Source of the DNA: Nioella aestuarii
GTDB taxonomy: Bacteria; Pseudomonadota; Alphaproteobacteria; Rhodobacterales; Rhodobacteraceae
Assembly: GCF_050896395.1 (NCBI RefSeq)
Contig: NZ_JBPBBA010000021.1
Location: 6,175 to 70,174, forward strand
Direction of reading: 5' to 3'
Length of the DNA: 64,000 nucleotides
Positions 22,750 through 30,357 of the stretch are shown here, piece by piece. The notes beneath the pieces were generated by a model that saw only the letters and a program-made list of their open reading frames with translations, searched no databases and was not told the origin of the DNA. Numbering within the stretch: position 1 is the stretch's first letter; every line of letters begins with the position of its first letter. The position numbers were made by a program, and so were the translations under genes.

Positions 22750-24303
22750 ATGCTCCGCCCCTCCGCCGTCCCCGCCCCCACCTTGCCCGCCAAAACCGTT
22801 CTGATCGCCGGGGCCACCGGCTATCTGGGGCGCTATCTGGTCGAGGAGTACGCGCGCCGGGGCTGGCGGGTGAAAGCGCTTGTGCGCCGCGATGCGGACC
22901 TACCCGCAGAGATGGTCCATGCAGAGGCCACACGGCCCGATACGCTGCACGACACCATGGACGGTGTCGATCTGGTGATCTCTGCGCTTGGCATCACCCG
23001 GCAACGCGACGGCCTGACCTATCGCGATGTGGATTATCAGGCGAACGCCAACTTGCTGGCCGAGGCCGTTCATGCCGGGGTGTCCCGCTTTGCCTATGTC
23101 CATGTGCTGAATGCAGACCGCATGGCCCATGTGCCGCTGGTTGCTGCAAAGACCGAGTTTGTCACATTGCTGCGTGCAGCTCCCATCGCGTCAACCGTCA
23201 TCGCGCCTTCCGGCTACTTCTCGGATATGGGCGATTTCCTAGACATGGCGCGCAACGGCCGGGTCTGGCTGTTCGGCTCCGGCGCATACAGGATCAACCC
23301 GATCCACGGTGCCGATCTGGCCCATGCAACGGCCGAGGCCATCGTCGCGGGCCGCGATTGGCTGGACGTGGGTGGGCCCGAAGCGCTGTCGCATTCCGAA
23401 CTTGCTGCATTGGCATTTGAGACTCTTGGCAAACCACCCCGCATCACCCGTCTGCCCGACGCCTTGCGCCGAATGGCCATGACGCTGTTACCATGGGTGA
23501 CCCCCGCGCGTATCAACGGCCCTGCGCTGTTCTTCCTGACCGCAATGGGCGGGGACATGGTGGGTGAGCTGCACGGCTCGCACCGGCTTGCCGACCATTT
23601 TTCAGACTCTTCCAGCGTGACGGAACCGGAGACAAAGATGACCCTGATCAAGATAGGTGGGCTGGCAGCCCTTGCCTGCGCCATAACATACATGGTGGGC
23701 TTTGCCCTGCTGCTGACGCTGCTGGCCCCGCTTGGATATGGCACAGACACCATCGACCCGGTCGCCGTGGTGGCGTTCACTGCTGACAATCCCGGCCTGA
23801 TGATCGCGTGGAACAGCACGATCTACATCGTCAATGCGCTGGCGCTGGTGCTGTTGGTGCTGGCGATCCATGCCCGTTTGTCGAGTGTGACGCCGGCCTG
23901 GGCAGAAGCGACACGCGGATTCGGGCTGATCTGGGCGGCACTGGTGCTTGGTGCGGGCATGATTGCTAATGTCTCGGTGGAAGAGGTCTCGCGGTTGGCC
24001 GTGATCGACCCTGCCGCTGCCGCTCAGACATGGGCCATGCTCCACGCGGTTGAGCTGGGGCTTGGCGGCGGAAACGAAATCGCGGGCGGGATCTGGATGC
24101 TATGCGTGGGTTTGGGGGCCCTCTCTGGCGCGTCCTTGCCCCGGATGACGGCCCTATTTGCGGTGATGGTCGGTGCGGCGGGCCTGTTGACCGTTGTGCC
24201 TGCCTCTGGCGAGGCAACCGGCGCAATCTTTGGTCTGGGCGCGATCCTTTGGTTTGTGCTGGTCGGCGTGAGTCTTTTGCGCAACAGCCCAACGGGCCCG
24301 TGA
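22750..24303 (+). CDS. SDR (NAD-dependent epimerase-like) fused to a multi-pass membrane domain
   Basis: 517 residues. Residues 1 to about 285 form an atypical SDR: TVLIAGATGYLGRYLVEEYARRGW, a DLVISALGITRQRDG segment, and SGYFSDMGDFLDMARNG. From about residue 297 (MTLIKIGGLAALACAITYMVG) to the end there are six to seven hydrophobic helices resembling DUF4386-like membrane proteins. The two parts are separate genes in other settings as far as I know. An ATG at 23638 with a GGAG about eight bases upstream could start the membrane part on its own. A plausible function is electron transfer to or modification of a lipid-soluble substrate; this is inference. Confidence 0.75.
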   Translation: MLRPSAVPAPTLPAKTVLIAGATGYLGRYLVEEYARRGWRVKALVRRDADLPAEMVHAEATRPDTLHDTMDGVDLVISALGITRQRDGLTYRDVDYQANANLLAEAVHAGVSRFAYVHVLNADRMAHVPLVAAKTEFVTLLRAAPIASTVIAPSGYFSDMGDFLDMARNGRVWLFGSGAYRINPIHGADLAHATAEAIVAGRDWLDVGGPEALSHSELAALAFETLGKPPRITRLPDALRRMAMTLLPWVTPARINGPALFFLTAMGGDMVGELHGSHRLADHFSDSSSVTEPETKMTLIKIGGLAALACAITYMVGFALLLTLLAPLGYGTDTIDPVAVVAFTADNPGLMIAWNSTIYIVNALALVLLVLAIHARLSSVTPAWAEATRGFGLIWAALVLGAGMIANVSVEEVSRLAVIDPAAAAQTWAMLHAVELGLGGGNEIAGGIWMLCVGLGALSGASLPRMTALFAVMVGAAGLLTVVPASGEATGAIFGLGAILWFVLVGVSLLRNSPTGP

Positions 24304-24319
24304 TTTGCAATCCCCAAAG

Positions 24320-24336
24320 CTTTACCTTATGTAAAG
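24320..24336. promoter_or_regulatory. AT-rich palindrome upstream of Nudix gene
   Basis: CTTTAC-CTTAT-GTAAAG, a perfect 6-bp dyad in an AT-rich gap, 45 bases upstream of the Nudix start. Its form resembles operators of MerR-family regulators (TTTAC...GTAAA). It could equally be a weak terminator of the upstream gene. No MerR gene is in the window. Confidence 0.35.
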
Positions 24337-24381
24337 GTTTCCCAACCTAAAAAACAAAACCCGAGCAGTCGTTTAACAGTT

Positions 24382-24840
24382 ATGGTCGATTTTCTGAAGA
24401 AAGCCTGGAGCGAGGTTCTCCACCCCATGTTGCAGCGCCCCAAGCGGCTGCAAGTGGCGGCGCTGTGCTATCGGACGGATGAGACCGGCAAAAAGGTTCT
24501 GCTCGTCACCAGCCGCGGCACCGGGCGCTGGATTTTGCCGAAGGGCTGGCCCATCAACGGGCTGGATGCCGGTCAGGCCGCTCTTCAGGAAGCATGGGAA
24601 GAAGCCGGGGTGCGCAAGGGCTCGGTCGAGAGCCGGGCGATCGGCACCTATACCTATGACAAGGCGCTGGACGAAGGCTGGAGCATCGAGATCGAGACAT
24701 TGGTCTATCCGGTCGAGGTTGAAGCGATACGCGAAAAGTTCCCCGAGGCGCATCAGCGCAAGCGGACGTGGGTCGACCCCTCGGAAGCGGCGAATATGGT
24801 GCGAGAACCTGAACTCCAGTCGATCCTGCGGGATTTGTAA
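24382..24840 (+). CDS. Nudix hydrolase (DIPP/Ap-type)
   Basis: 152 residues. The Nudix helix reads GLDAGQAALQEAWEEAGVRKG preceded by WILPKGWP, a pattern common in alphaproteobacterial diphosphoinositol-polyphosphate/dinucleotide-type hydrolases. The REUXEE core is QEAWEEAGV, so the first Arg is Gln; the metal-binding Glu residues are kept. It hydrolyses a nucleoside diphosphate linked to another group; the exact substrate is unknown. It stands alone, before the phosphate transporter gene. Confidence 0.88.
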   Translation: MVDFLKKAWSEVLHPMLQRPKRLQVAALCYRTDETGKKVLLVTSRGTGRWILPKGWPINGLDAGQAALQEAWEEAGVRKGSVESRAIGTYTYDKALDEGWSIEIETLVYPVEVEAIREKFPEAHQRKRTWVDPSEAANMVREPELQSILRDL

Positions 24841-24929
24841 CGCTTTTATGAAGAATTTGTAACAAGAGCGGTTGATTTGCGACACGCTCTTGCCTAGGCC
24901 CAAGCCGCAGAGCGAGGGGAGCACTGGGC

Positions 24930-26414
24930 ATGAGCGACGATTCCGGCGACGGCCGCCATCTTGAAACACTGGATCGGGACCTTCACCGGCTGTCCTATCT
25001 GGAATCCGCCACCAGCTATGTGGCTCGCCCGATGGTTGGGCCGGGCGTGGCGCTGATTTTCATCGTTCTTGCAGGGCTGTTGGCCGCCATCTTCTTCGGA
25101 CAGGATTCCAACGGCATGATCGTCGTCGTAGCCGCTGGCTTCGGCGCCTATATGGCGATCAATATCGGCGCCAATGATGTGGCCAACAACATGGGCCCAG
25201 CCGTAGGGGCCAATGCGCTGACCATGGGCGGCGCGATTGCCATCGCCGCCATCTTTGAAAGTGCCGGTGCGCTGATTGCCGGGGGGGACGTGGTGTCCAC
25301 CATCGCGAAGGGCATTATCGAGCCTGAATCCATGGTCACAGCCGAGATCTTTATCTGGGCCATGCTGGCGGCCCTGCTGTCGTCTGCTCTCTGGGTTAAC
25401 CTTGCGACCTGGGTCGGCGCACCGGTTTCCACCACCCATTCCGTCGTGGGTGGCGTTATGGGGGCGGGCATCGCCGCCGCCGGGTTCACCGCCGTGAACT
25501 GGCCCACGATGAGCGCGATCGCAGCAAGCTGGGTGATCTCGCCGGTGCTTGGCGGGGCCATCGCGGCGCTGTTCCTTTGGTTCATCAAGGCCAACATTAT
25601 CTACACTCCCGACAAGATCGCCGCTGCCCGCAAATGGGTGCCGGTTTTGGTCGGTATCATGGCCGGCGCCTTCGCGGCCTATTTGGCGCTCAAGGTGCTA
25701 AAGCACCTGATGCGGGTTTCGCTTGGGCTGGCGCTGTCCATCGGGTTCGGCGTGGCCATCGTGACCTGGCTGGCGATGATCCCCGTCATTCGCAAGCAGT
25801 CCGATGGGCTGGAAAACCGCAACAAGTCGCTCAAAGTGCTATTCGGAATTCCGCTGGTGATCTCCGCCGCTTTGCTAAGCTTTGCCCATGGCGCCAACGA
25901 CGTTGCCAATGCCGTGGGGCCGCTGGCGGCGATTGTTCAGGCGTCCCAGTCCGGCGACTTCACACATGCCGTCAGCATCCCCACCTGGGTCATGATCATC
26001 GGGGCTTTCGGCATCTCTTTCGGCCTATTCCTGTTCGGCCCCAAGCTCATCCGCATGGTCGGCAGCCAGATCACAAAGCTCAATCCGATGCGCGCCTATT
26101 GCGTGGCACTGTCGGCGGCGATCACGGTGATCGTGGCCAGCTGGCTTGGCCTGCCCGTCAGTTCAACACATATCGCCGTGGGGGGCGTCTTTGGCGTCGG
26201 TTTCTTCCGGGAATGGGACGCGGAACGCCGCCTGCGTTTGGCCCGTGTGAATATGCCCGATGCAAACCGTATTGCCCCCGAGGAACGCCGCCGCCGCAAG
26301 CTGGTACGCCGGTCGCATTTCATGACCATCATTGCAGCCTGGATCATCACGGTGCCCGCGGCGGCGATCATGTCTGCGGTGCTGTTCTTCTGCATTCAGG
26401 CGGTTGTCGGCTAA
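24930..26414 (+). CDS. Inorganic phosphate transporter, Pit family
   Basis: 494 residues, a long Pit-type permease with two copies of the PD001131 signature: GANDVANNMGPAVGANALT near residue 76 and GANDVANAVGPLAAIVQ near 321. Each half has VSTTHSVVGGVMGAG or VSSTHIAVGGVFGVG. About 11-12 helices, with a charged cytoplasmic loop near residues 425-460. These carriers move metal-phosphate by proton or sodium symport and have low affinity. No pho box was recognised upstream; a CAAGAGCG/CGCTCTTG dyad (24863-24892) lies in the leader. Confidence 0.93.
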   Translation: MSDDSGDGRHLETLDRDLHRLSYLESATSYVARPMVGPGVALIFIVLAGLLAAIFFGQDSNGMIVVVAAGFGAYMAINIGANDVANNMGPAVGANALTMGGAIAIAAIFESAGALIAGGDVVSTIAKGIIEPESMVTAEIFIWAMLAALLSSALWVNLATWVGAPVSTTHSVVGGVMGAGIAAAGFTAVNWPTMSAIAASWVISPVLGGAIAALFLWFIKANIIYTPDKIAAARKWVPVLVGIMAGAFAAYLALKVLKHLMRVSLGLALSIGFGVAIVTWLAMIPVIRKQSDGLENRNKSLKVLFGIPLVISAALLSFAHGANDVANAVGPLAAIVQASQSGDFTHAVSIPTWVMIIGAFGISFGLFLFGPKLIRMVGSQITKLNPMRAYCVALSAAITVIVASWLGLPVSSTHIAVGGVFGVGFFREWDAERRLRLARVNMPDANRIAPEERRRRKLVRRSHFMTIIAAWIITVPAAAIMSAVLFFCIQAVVG

Positions 26415-26428
26415 GCCTGGATTGGCCG

Positions 26429-26449
26429 GGCGGGCGTTCTGCGCCCGCC
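26429..26449. terminator. Hairpin between convergent pit and tauE genes
   Basis: GGCGGGCG / CGCCCGCC with a 5-nt loop, an 8-bp perfect GC-rich stem, 15 bases after the Pit stop and 43 bases after the TauE stop on the other strand. No U-tract on either side. Confidence 0.5.
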
Positions 26450-26491
26450 TGGGCACGAGCAATGGGGCGAAAGGGAAGGGACGCATCGGGC

Positions 26492-27244
26492 TTAGCCCGC
26501 GAGAACCTCCCACACCAGTTTGATCGAGACCCCTGCCAGTGCAATTTCGACAAGCATGAAAAAGACCTTCTCGGGCAGAAGACGGGCAATCTTCGCCCCG
26601 CTCCAGGCCCCGGCAAGCGCGCATGGCACCAACCAGATCGCCTGCCCGAAACTGTCCCAGGTGATCTGTCCAGCCACGATATAGGGCGGCACTTTCATCA
26701 GGTTGACAGCTGAAAAGAAGATTGTCGTCGTGCCAAGATAAGTCAGTTTATCAAGCCGCTGCGGCAGGACGTAGGCCTGATAGGGTGGGCCGCCTGCATG
26801 GCTGATATAGCTGGTCAAGCCCGACAGCGCCCCCCAGATAAGACCGCGCGGGACATCCGCGGGCTTGGGCGGAAACTCTATGCTAGAAAACCGCCGCCGC
26901 AGGGAATGCAGCAGATAGGACAGGGCAATTGCCGCGACCATCAGCTTGATCGCATTGGCGGGCACATAGGAGACCGCCAAAAACCCGAGCCCCACCCCGC
27001 AGATGCCCGCGGGCATGAGGATTTTCAGGTTGCGCGCCGAGAATGCCTTGCGAAACAGGTAAACGGCATAGGCATCGGTCGTGATATAGATCGGCAGCAG
27101 CAGCCCCGCGGCCAGCGCCGGGTCCATGAATAGCGACATGAGCGGCACCGAGAGGATGGCGATCATGGGAACGCCGCCCTTTGAAAGCCCCATCAAGTAG
27201 GCGGCGAGCCCTGCCACGATCCAGAATTGTACGACCTCGCCCAT
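26492..27244 (-). CDS. TauE/SafE-family sulfite/anion exporter
   Basis: 250 residues with about eight hydrophobic helices, typical of TauE/SafE (DUF81) permeases. The family pattern appears as GLSKGGVPMIAILSVPLM near the N-terminus and GALSGLTSYISHAGGPPYQAYVLP in the middle. Members export sulfite, sulfoacetate or other organic anions. No sulfur-metabolism gene is adjacent, so the substrate is unknown. Transcribed alone and convergent with the phosphate transporter. Confidence 0.9.
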   Translation of the reverse strand: MGEVVQFWIVAGLAAYLMGLSKGGVPMIAILSVPLMSLFMDPALAAGLLLPIYITTDAYAVYLFRKAFSARNLKILMPAGICGVGLGFLAVSYVPANAIKLMVAAIALSYLLHSLRRRFSSIEFPPKPADVPRGLIWGALSGLTSYISHAGGPPYQAYVLPQRLDKLTYLGTTTIFFSAVNLMKVPPYIVAGQITWDSFGQAIWLVPCALAGAWSGAKIARLLPEKVFFMLVEIALAGVSIKLVWEVLAG

Positions 27245-27386
27245 GGCGGCTGTCCTTTCTGCGCTGGCACCGGGTTAGGGGGGATCGCCACCCGCCGCAA
27301 GGGGACGCGACATGACAGGGACGGGGTTTCGCAGCCCGCAGGCTGTCTCCGGCACTTCCGAGGTTTCTGGATCAAGCCGAAACGAG

Positions 27387-28181
27387 TTACAGACAGTCGA
27401 GTGCCTGCGAGAGCGCGCCTTGGGACCAAGGCCCAAGGTCTCTGGCGATGAGTGCCCCATCTGAAAGCCGCGTTGAAATGAGCCGGGACCAGCCGGTATC
27501 CGCAGTGAGGAATTCCGGGCCTTCCCCGCAATCGCGAATGCCGGAGGAAATATACCCCTCTCCGATGCGGTGATTGGTCAGGCCATTGGCCGCTGCAATT
27601 TCGGTCAATCCGCCATCCTCGTAACGCCAGATCCGCAGGGTCCGGGCCAGGTGAGGACGGTCGATATAGGCGATCTCCATCGCGCCGTCGTCATCAAGAT
27701 CCGCCGCGCCGATTATGGCCAGCCAGCGGTTGCTGCGGCCGATATAGGGGGTTGTTGCCGCGAGGGTCAGATCGGTTCCGGTCCAGCGGTAGACGGCAAG
27801 CTGCGCGCCGAGGCGATGATGGCTGCGGGCGACGATCACCTCGTTGGTACCGTCACCGTCAAGGTCGGCCAGTCTTGGGGCCACATCTTCGAACACATGA
27901 TCGGCGTCAAGCGTCAGCGCGTGCCCGCAGAGCCCCTGGTTGCCGATGGCATTGACATGGAGCGTTTCGGGCTCATGAGTGCGGCCCAGCACGAAGTGGC
28001 GGTAGCGGGTGACCGGAGCGTCAAACCATGCTTGCGCAATGGCCCCCCTCGTGTCGGAATCCACCGTTACGCTGCCGGGATAGGCCGTGGTGTTGGCGGG
28101 GTCGACCGTGCAGGCCCCTGCCCCGCTGGCCCCTCCGGCCCAGATCACCAGGGCCAGCCCATATGCCAGCCCCTTGATCAT
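27387..28181 (-). CDS. Secreted FG-GAP/VCBS repeat protein
   Basis: 264 residues with an N-terminal signal peptide (LAYGLALVIWAGGASGAGA) and a Cys just after it. Repeated Asp-rich segments (RLADLDGDGTNEVIVARS, AADLDDDGAMEIAYIDRP) match the calcium-binding FG-GAP/VCBS beta-propeller repeat. It is probably periplasmic or exported. The start follows directly on the ferredoxin stop at 28181, so the two share a transcript, though a functional link is not evident. Confidence 0.82.
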   Translation of the reverse strand: MIKGLAYGLALVIWAGGASGAGACTVDPANTTAYPGSVTVDSDTRGAIAQAWFDAPVTRYRHFVLGRTHEPETLHVNAIGNQGLCGHALTLDADHVFEDVAPRLADLDGDGTNEVIVARSHHRLGAQLAVYRWTGTDLTLAATTPYIGRSNRWLAIIGAADLDDDGAMEIAYIDRPHLARTLRIWRYEDGGLTEIAAANGLTNHRIGEGYISSGIRDCGEGPEFLTADTGWSRLISTRLSDGALIARDLGPWSQGALSQALDCL

Positions 28182-28501
28182 CAGATCTGCTTTTCGGGCA
28201 TCCGCACGATCAGCCCGTCAAGCTCGTCCGTTACCTTCAGCTGGCAGGTCAGACGCGAGGTCTCGTCCGGCTCGTAGGCGAACTCCAGCATGTCCTCTTC
28301 CATCGCGTCCATGGCGGGCAGCTTGTCTTTCCAGCTTGCATCCACATGCACGTGGCAGGTGGAACAGGCGCAGGCGCCGCCGCAATCAGCCTCGATGCCG
28401 GGGATGTTGTTGTCGCGTGCGCCTTCCATCACGGTCAGCCCGTTGGGAACATCAACGACATGTTCGGTGCCGCCGAACTCGATATAGGTAATCTTTGCCA
28501 T
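28181..28501 (-). CDS. [2Fe-2S] ferredoxin (putidaredoxin/FdxB type)
   Basis: 106 residues from the ATG at 28501, where AKITYIEFGG starts the fold; a longer frame to 28534 adds an atypical tail. Cluster ligands are seen in ADCGGACACSTCHVHV (C-x5-C-x2-C) and the distal LTCQLKV. This is the adrenodoxin/putidaredoxin class that feeds cytochrome P450s or ring oxygenases, or works in Fe-S assembly. No partner reductase or P450 is next to it. It is divergent from the SOS-box gene. Confidence 0.92.
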   Translation of the reverse strand: MAKITYIEFGGTEHVVDVPNGLTVMEGARDNNIPGIEADCGGACACSTCHVHVDASWKDKLPAMDAMEEDMLEFAYEPDETSRLTCQLKVTDELDGLIVRMPEKQI

Positions 28502-28601
28502 GGTCTGCCTGTCCTTGAACACTTGTCGGGCCATTACGTAGCGGTCCCAATCCAGCTTTGCCAGCCTGAATGCGTCACTTTTCCGGGGGGAAACCGTCAG
28601 C

Positions 28602-28634
28602 TTGCCGTGACGTGCAAATGTTCTATATTTGTTC
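28602..28634 (+). promoter_or_regulatory. Promoter with alphaproteobacterial LexA (SOS) box
   Basis: GTTC at 28620-28623 and GTTC at 28631-28634, separated by TATATTT, form an exact GTTC-N7-GTTC direct repeat, the LexA site of alphaproteobacteria. The box overlaps a possible -10 (TATATT, 28624-28629) 16 bases after a TTGCCG -35. The next gene starts at 28637, so the message may be leaderless. Confidence 0.8.
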
Positions 28635-28636
28635 TC

Positions 28637-29005
28637 ATGGAGCCCAATGTCCGCCCCCCTGACTGGCCGCGCCCGCCCGTGGCCCTTCCCAATGCCTGGC
28701 TGAGCAGGCCGCCGCAGGGCGCGCGTGTCACCGTGGCGGGGCTGGTTCTGATCCGCCAGCGGCCCGGCACCGCGAACGGGGTGATCTTCCTGACGCTTGA
28801 GGATGAGACCGGCGCCTGCAACGTCGTGGTCTGGCGCAAGATCTATGAACGCTTTCGCCGTGCGGTGATCTCTGGCCGGCTGTTACGGGTCACGGGGCGG
28901 GTGCAGCACGGGCATGGGGTGGTCAATGTGATCGCTGAGGAGGTGGAGGATATCTCGCCCATGCTGGATGCGCTTTTGGCCCGGCCAGAGACGCGCGATG
29001 CCTGA
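28637..29005 (+). CDS. Stand-alone OB-fold protein matching the C-terminus of error-prone polymerase DnaE2
   Basis: 122 residues. From about residue 28 (ARVTVAGLVLIRQRPGTANG) through VIFLTLEDETGACNVVVW and YERFRRAVISGRLLRVTGRV to VVNVIAEEVEDIS it follows the C-terminal OB-fold of DnaE2 (ImuC). Polymerase and PHP domains are absent, and no imuA or imuB lies nearby. A perfect LexA box lies three bases before the ATG, so damage-inducible expression is expected. It may bind single-stranded DNA, or be the last piece of a deleted mutasome operon. The start at 28637 is chosen because it directly follows the promoter. Confidence 0.8.
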   Translation: MEPNVRPPDWPRPPVALPNAWLSRPPQGARVTVAGLVLIRQRPGTANGVIFLTLEDETGACNVVVWRKIYERFRRAVISGRLLRVTGRVQHGHGVVNVIAEEVEDISPMLDALLARPETRDA

Positions 29006-29082
29006 GCGCTTTGCCTGGGCGCGAAAACCCTGTATCCTGCCGCGAACAAGGTCCGCAAAGGGCCGGCAGAACAGGCATATTG

Positions 29083-29631
29083 ATGAAACCGACCTATCCC
29101 ATGATCGCGGGCGTCCTTTGCCTTGCTGCCTGCGGACCCATGCCAGGCGCCGATGTCGCACGTCTGCTGGAACGCGACGGCACCATCGTGACGCGCGGCG
29201 AAGGGCCGGAAGATGCCCGGCCCGATGCCTGCTATGCACAGGATGTGACGCCAGCGGTGATCGAAACGGTCACTGAACAGGTGATCGTGCAACCGCCCGA
29301 GATTTCGACCGATGGCACCGTGCGTGCACCAGCGATCTTCCGCACCGATACGCGCCAGCGCATCGTGCAGGAACGGCAGGAAATCTGGTTCGAAACCCCG
29401 TGCGAGGCGCAAAGCGACCCAGATTTCATCGCCACCCTGCAACGGGCCCTGTCCGCACGCGGGCATTACCATGGGCCGGTCACCGGCGTGATGGACCGGC
29501 GCACGGAGCGGGCGATCCGAGAATTTCAGGAACCACAAGGTTTGGATTCGGGGGTGCTGTCCCTGGCCGGTGCACGGCTGTTGGGACTGGCGGTCTGGGA
29601 TCCCGTCGCGGCGCAACGACCCGAGGAATAG
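29083..29631 (+). CDS. Peptidoglycan-binding lipoprotein
   Basis: 182 residues from the ATG at 29083. A lipoprotein signal ends in the lipobox LAAC (Cys18). The middle region (PAVIETVTEQVIVQPPEI, TRQRIVQERQEIWFETPCEA) is of unknown type. The C-terminus (about 118-170; DFIATLQRALSARGHYHGPV, MDRRTERAIREFQ) is a peptidoglycan-binding domain 1. It probably anchors the envelope or modulates wall turnover. A single-gene unit between the OB-fold gene and a TetR operon. Confidence 0.85.
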   Translation: MKPTYPMIAGVLCLAACGPMPGADVARLLERDGTIVTRGEGPEDARPDACYAQDVTPAVIETVTEQVIVQPPEISTDGTVRAPAIFRTDTRQRIVQERQEIWFETPCEAQSDPDFIATLQRALSARGHYHGPVTGVMDRRTERAIREFQEPQGLDSGVLSLAGARLLGLAVWDPVAAQRPEE

Positions 29632-29672
29632 CTGTCAGTTGACTGGCTGGAATCACTTGACTCATTTTTGAC

Positions 29673-29684
29673 ATTGATATCAAT
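29673..29684. promoter_or_regulatory. Candidate TetR autoregulatory operator
   Basis: ATTGATATCAAT is a perfect 12-bp palindrome eight bases before the chosen TetR start, downstream of a TTGACT element at 29657-29662. Binding here would block the promoter of the three-gene unit. Confidence 0.45.
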
Positions 29685-29691
29685 TTCAGAA

Positions 29692-30357
29692 ATGACCCTC
29701 ACCGCCCCTGCTCCAACTCAGCCCCCCGATAGCGCCCGCTTTGGCGATGCGCTGCTCCTTGGCACGCGCGCAGCGCCCAAGGCCGAGCGCACCCGCGCAA
29801 GGCTTCAGGCTGCCATCTGCGCGCTGCTCAATGACGCCGCGCCAGCCGATCTGAAAGTCGCGGATATCGCCCGCGCGGCTGGCAGTGCCCACGGCACCTT
29901 CTACACCTATTTTCCCGACATCCGCGCCGCACTGGCCGAGACGCTGACGGGCTTTGTCGCCTTCCTGCAAACGCAGATGCGGGCCACCGCGCGGGCCGGG
30001 GAGACACCAGAAGATCGGGCGCGGCAGGCAACGGCGGCTTACGTGCGGCTCTTTGAAGACAACCGGGGACTGATGCGCTGTCTTGTGACCCGGATGGAAG
30101 CCTTCCCCGAGGCCAGCGCCGCGTTCGAGCGGCTTAACCGCGAATGGACTGAAACCGTCGTCGCGGCTTGGGCCAGGCGCAGTGACACCCTGCGCGACGA
30201 GCTACTGCGCCGCGCCCATGCGCTTGGCGGGATGGTCGATCAATATCTGATCATGCTGCATTTCGGATCCGACCCCGAGCTCGCCCGCATCAGCCAGGAC
30301 CGCGCGGCCGTGGTCGAAACCCTTTCCCATATCTGGCAACAAGGAATGCGCGGATGA
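29692..30357 (+). CDS. TetR-family regulator
   Basis: 221 residues from the ATG at 29692, preferred to a TTG at 29668 that lies in the likely operator. The helix-turn-helix (about residues 45-75) reads VADIARAAGSAHGTFYTYFPD. The C-terminal part is a variable ligand domain. The stop overlaps the CoA-ligase ATG by four bases, and an enoyl-CoA hydratase follows, so the regulator is first in its own operon and probably responds to an acyl-CoA or aromatic acid. Confidence 0.9.
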   Translation: MTLTAPAPTQPPDSARFGDALLLGTRAAPKAERTRARLQAAICALLNDAAPADLKVADIARAAGSAHGTFYTYFPDIRAALAETLTGFVAFLQTQMRATARAGETPEDRARQATAAYVRLFEDNRGLMRCLVTRMEAFPEASAAFERLNREWTETVVAAWARRSDTLRDELLRRAHALGGMVDQYLIMLHFGSDPELARISQDRAAVVETLSHIWQQGMRG

